A stretch of DNA of 7,493 nt from Fidelibacterota bacterium (lineage in GTDB: Bacteria; Fidelibacterota; BS150m-G59), in NCBI GenBank assembly GCA_016784265.1, contig JADHUZ010000060.1, forward strand, positions 1 to 7,493, given 5' to 3'. Position 1 is the first letter of the stretch. Every line of letters starts with the position of its first letter. The notes under the pieces are model-generated. The model did no database searches and was not told the DNA's origin. It saw only the letters and a program-made list of their open reading frames with translations. Below are positions 7,357 through 7,493 of the stretch, piece by piece. The translations under genes and the position numbers were made by a program.

Positions 7357-7493
7357 TTGAGCCTATCAAAATTGCTTTTCAAAATGCGAGGATTCACGCC
7401 AATTCCACTCGCGCTGGGGATTATCTATTTTTCAGAGCCTGTGTGGCATTTTTTGATTTTTGGAATCATTTTAGTTCTTTGCGGTGAAATCCT
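7357..7493 (+). CDS. Membrane protein, probably isoprenylcysteine carboxyl methyltransferase-like (N-terminal 45 residues only)
   Basis: Only 45 codons plus two bases fall in the window. From the TTG start the protein begins with a short basic segment (SLSKLLFKMRGF), then TPIPLALGIIYF and a second hydrophobic stretch FLIFGIILVLCGEI, giving two likely membrane helices split by SEPVWH. The 'RGFTPIP...' opening and 'GIILVLCGEI' near the second helix resemble the N-terminus of integral-membrane methyltransferases of the isoprenylcysteine carboxyl methyltransferase/phospholipid methyltransferase group as I recall them from FCB bacteria. The catalytic C-terminal half is not visible, so this family call is tentative. 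The gene diverges from the cysteine desulfurase; the two start codons are about 90 bp apart and share that control region. Confidence 0.55.
   Translation, partial: MSLSKLLFKMRGFTPIPLALGIIYFSEPVWHFLIFGIILVLCGEI

Noticed and set aside
7268..7369. A 34-residue N-terminal extension of the cysteine desulfurase from the ATG at 7369
   Set aside because: The added residues do not resemble any part of the family, and the IscS match begins at MKKRIYLDY. The extension would also run over the Shine-Dalgarno and start of the divergent gene.

Overview
The window suggests a Gram-negative bacterium of the FCB superphylum (Bacteroidota, Ignavibacteria, Calditrichota, KSB1, Marinimicrobia). The reasons are a TonB-dependent receptor with an N-terminal carboxypeptidase-regulatory-like domain, a very large secreted protein with a fibronectin-type segment, moderate-to-low GC, and 'DxNGNGxWDxGE' repeats of a kind I associate with proteins from uncultured FCB lineages. 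The exact phylum cannot be settled from this sequence.

Layout. Three genes lie on the minus strand and one partial gene on the plus strand. Reading in the minus-strand transcription direction: a complete IscS-type cysteine desulfurase (7267 to 6119); a 192-bp AT-rich gap holding a weak terminator-like hairpin and a possible promoter; a 1216-residue TonB-dependent outer-membrane receptor (5926 to 2276); and, after only 42 bp, a large secreted protein (2233 to the window edge, 744 codons visible, C-terminus missing). At the right edge a divergent plus-strand gene starts at a TTG codon (7357) behind a strong Shine-Dalgarno. It encodes a membrane protein, probably of the isoprenylcysteine carboxyl methyltransferase-like family. 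The four genes cover almost the whole window, and no stretch over 300 bp lacks a gene.

How they may work together. The receptor and the secreted protein look like one transcription unit. The receptor has a normal signal peptide, regulatory-like domain, TonB box, plug and barrel. Its barrel is interrupted by an insert of about 300 residues that carries eight tandem units resembling EF-hand calcium loops; five match the canonical ligand pattern. The secreted partner carries its own acidic 'DGIDNDNDG' motif. A plausible reading, which is inference, is a surface receptor and exported-protein pair that depends on divalent metal, arranged like SusC/SusD but without a SusD. The cysteine desulfurase is a housekeeping Fe-S or thiolation sulfur donor. 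It stands apart from any visible isc or suf partner and lacks the C-terminal tail of the E. coli enzyme.
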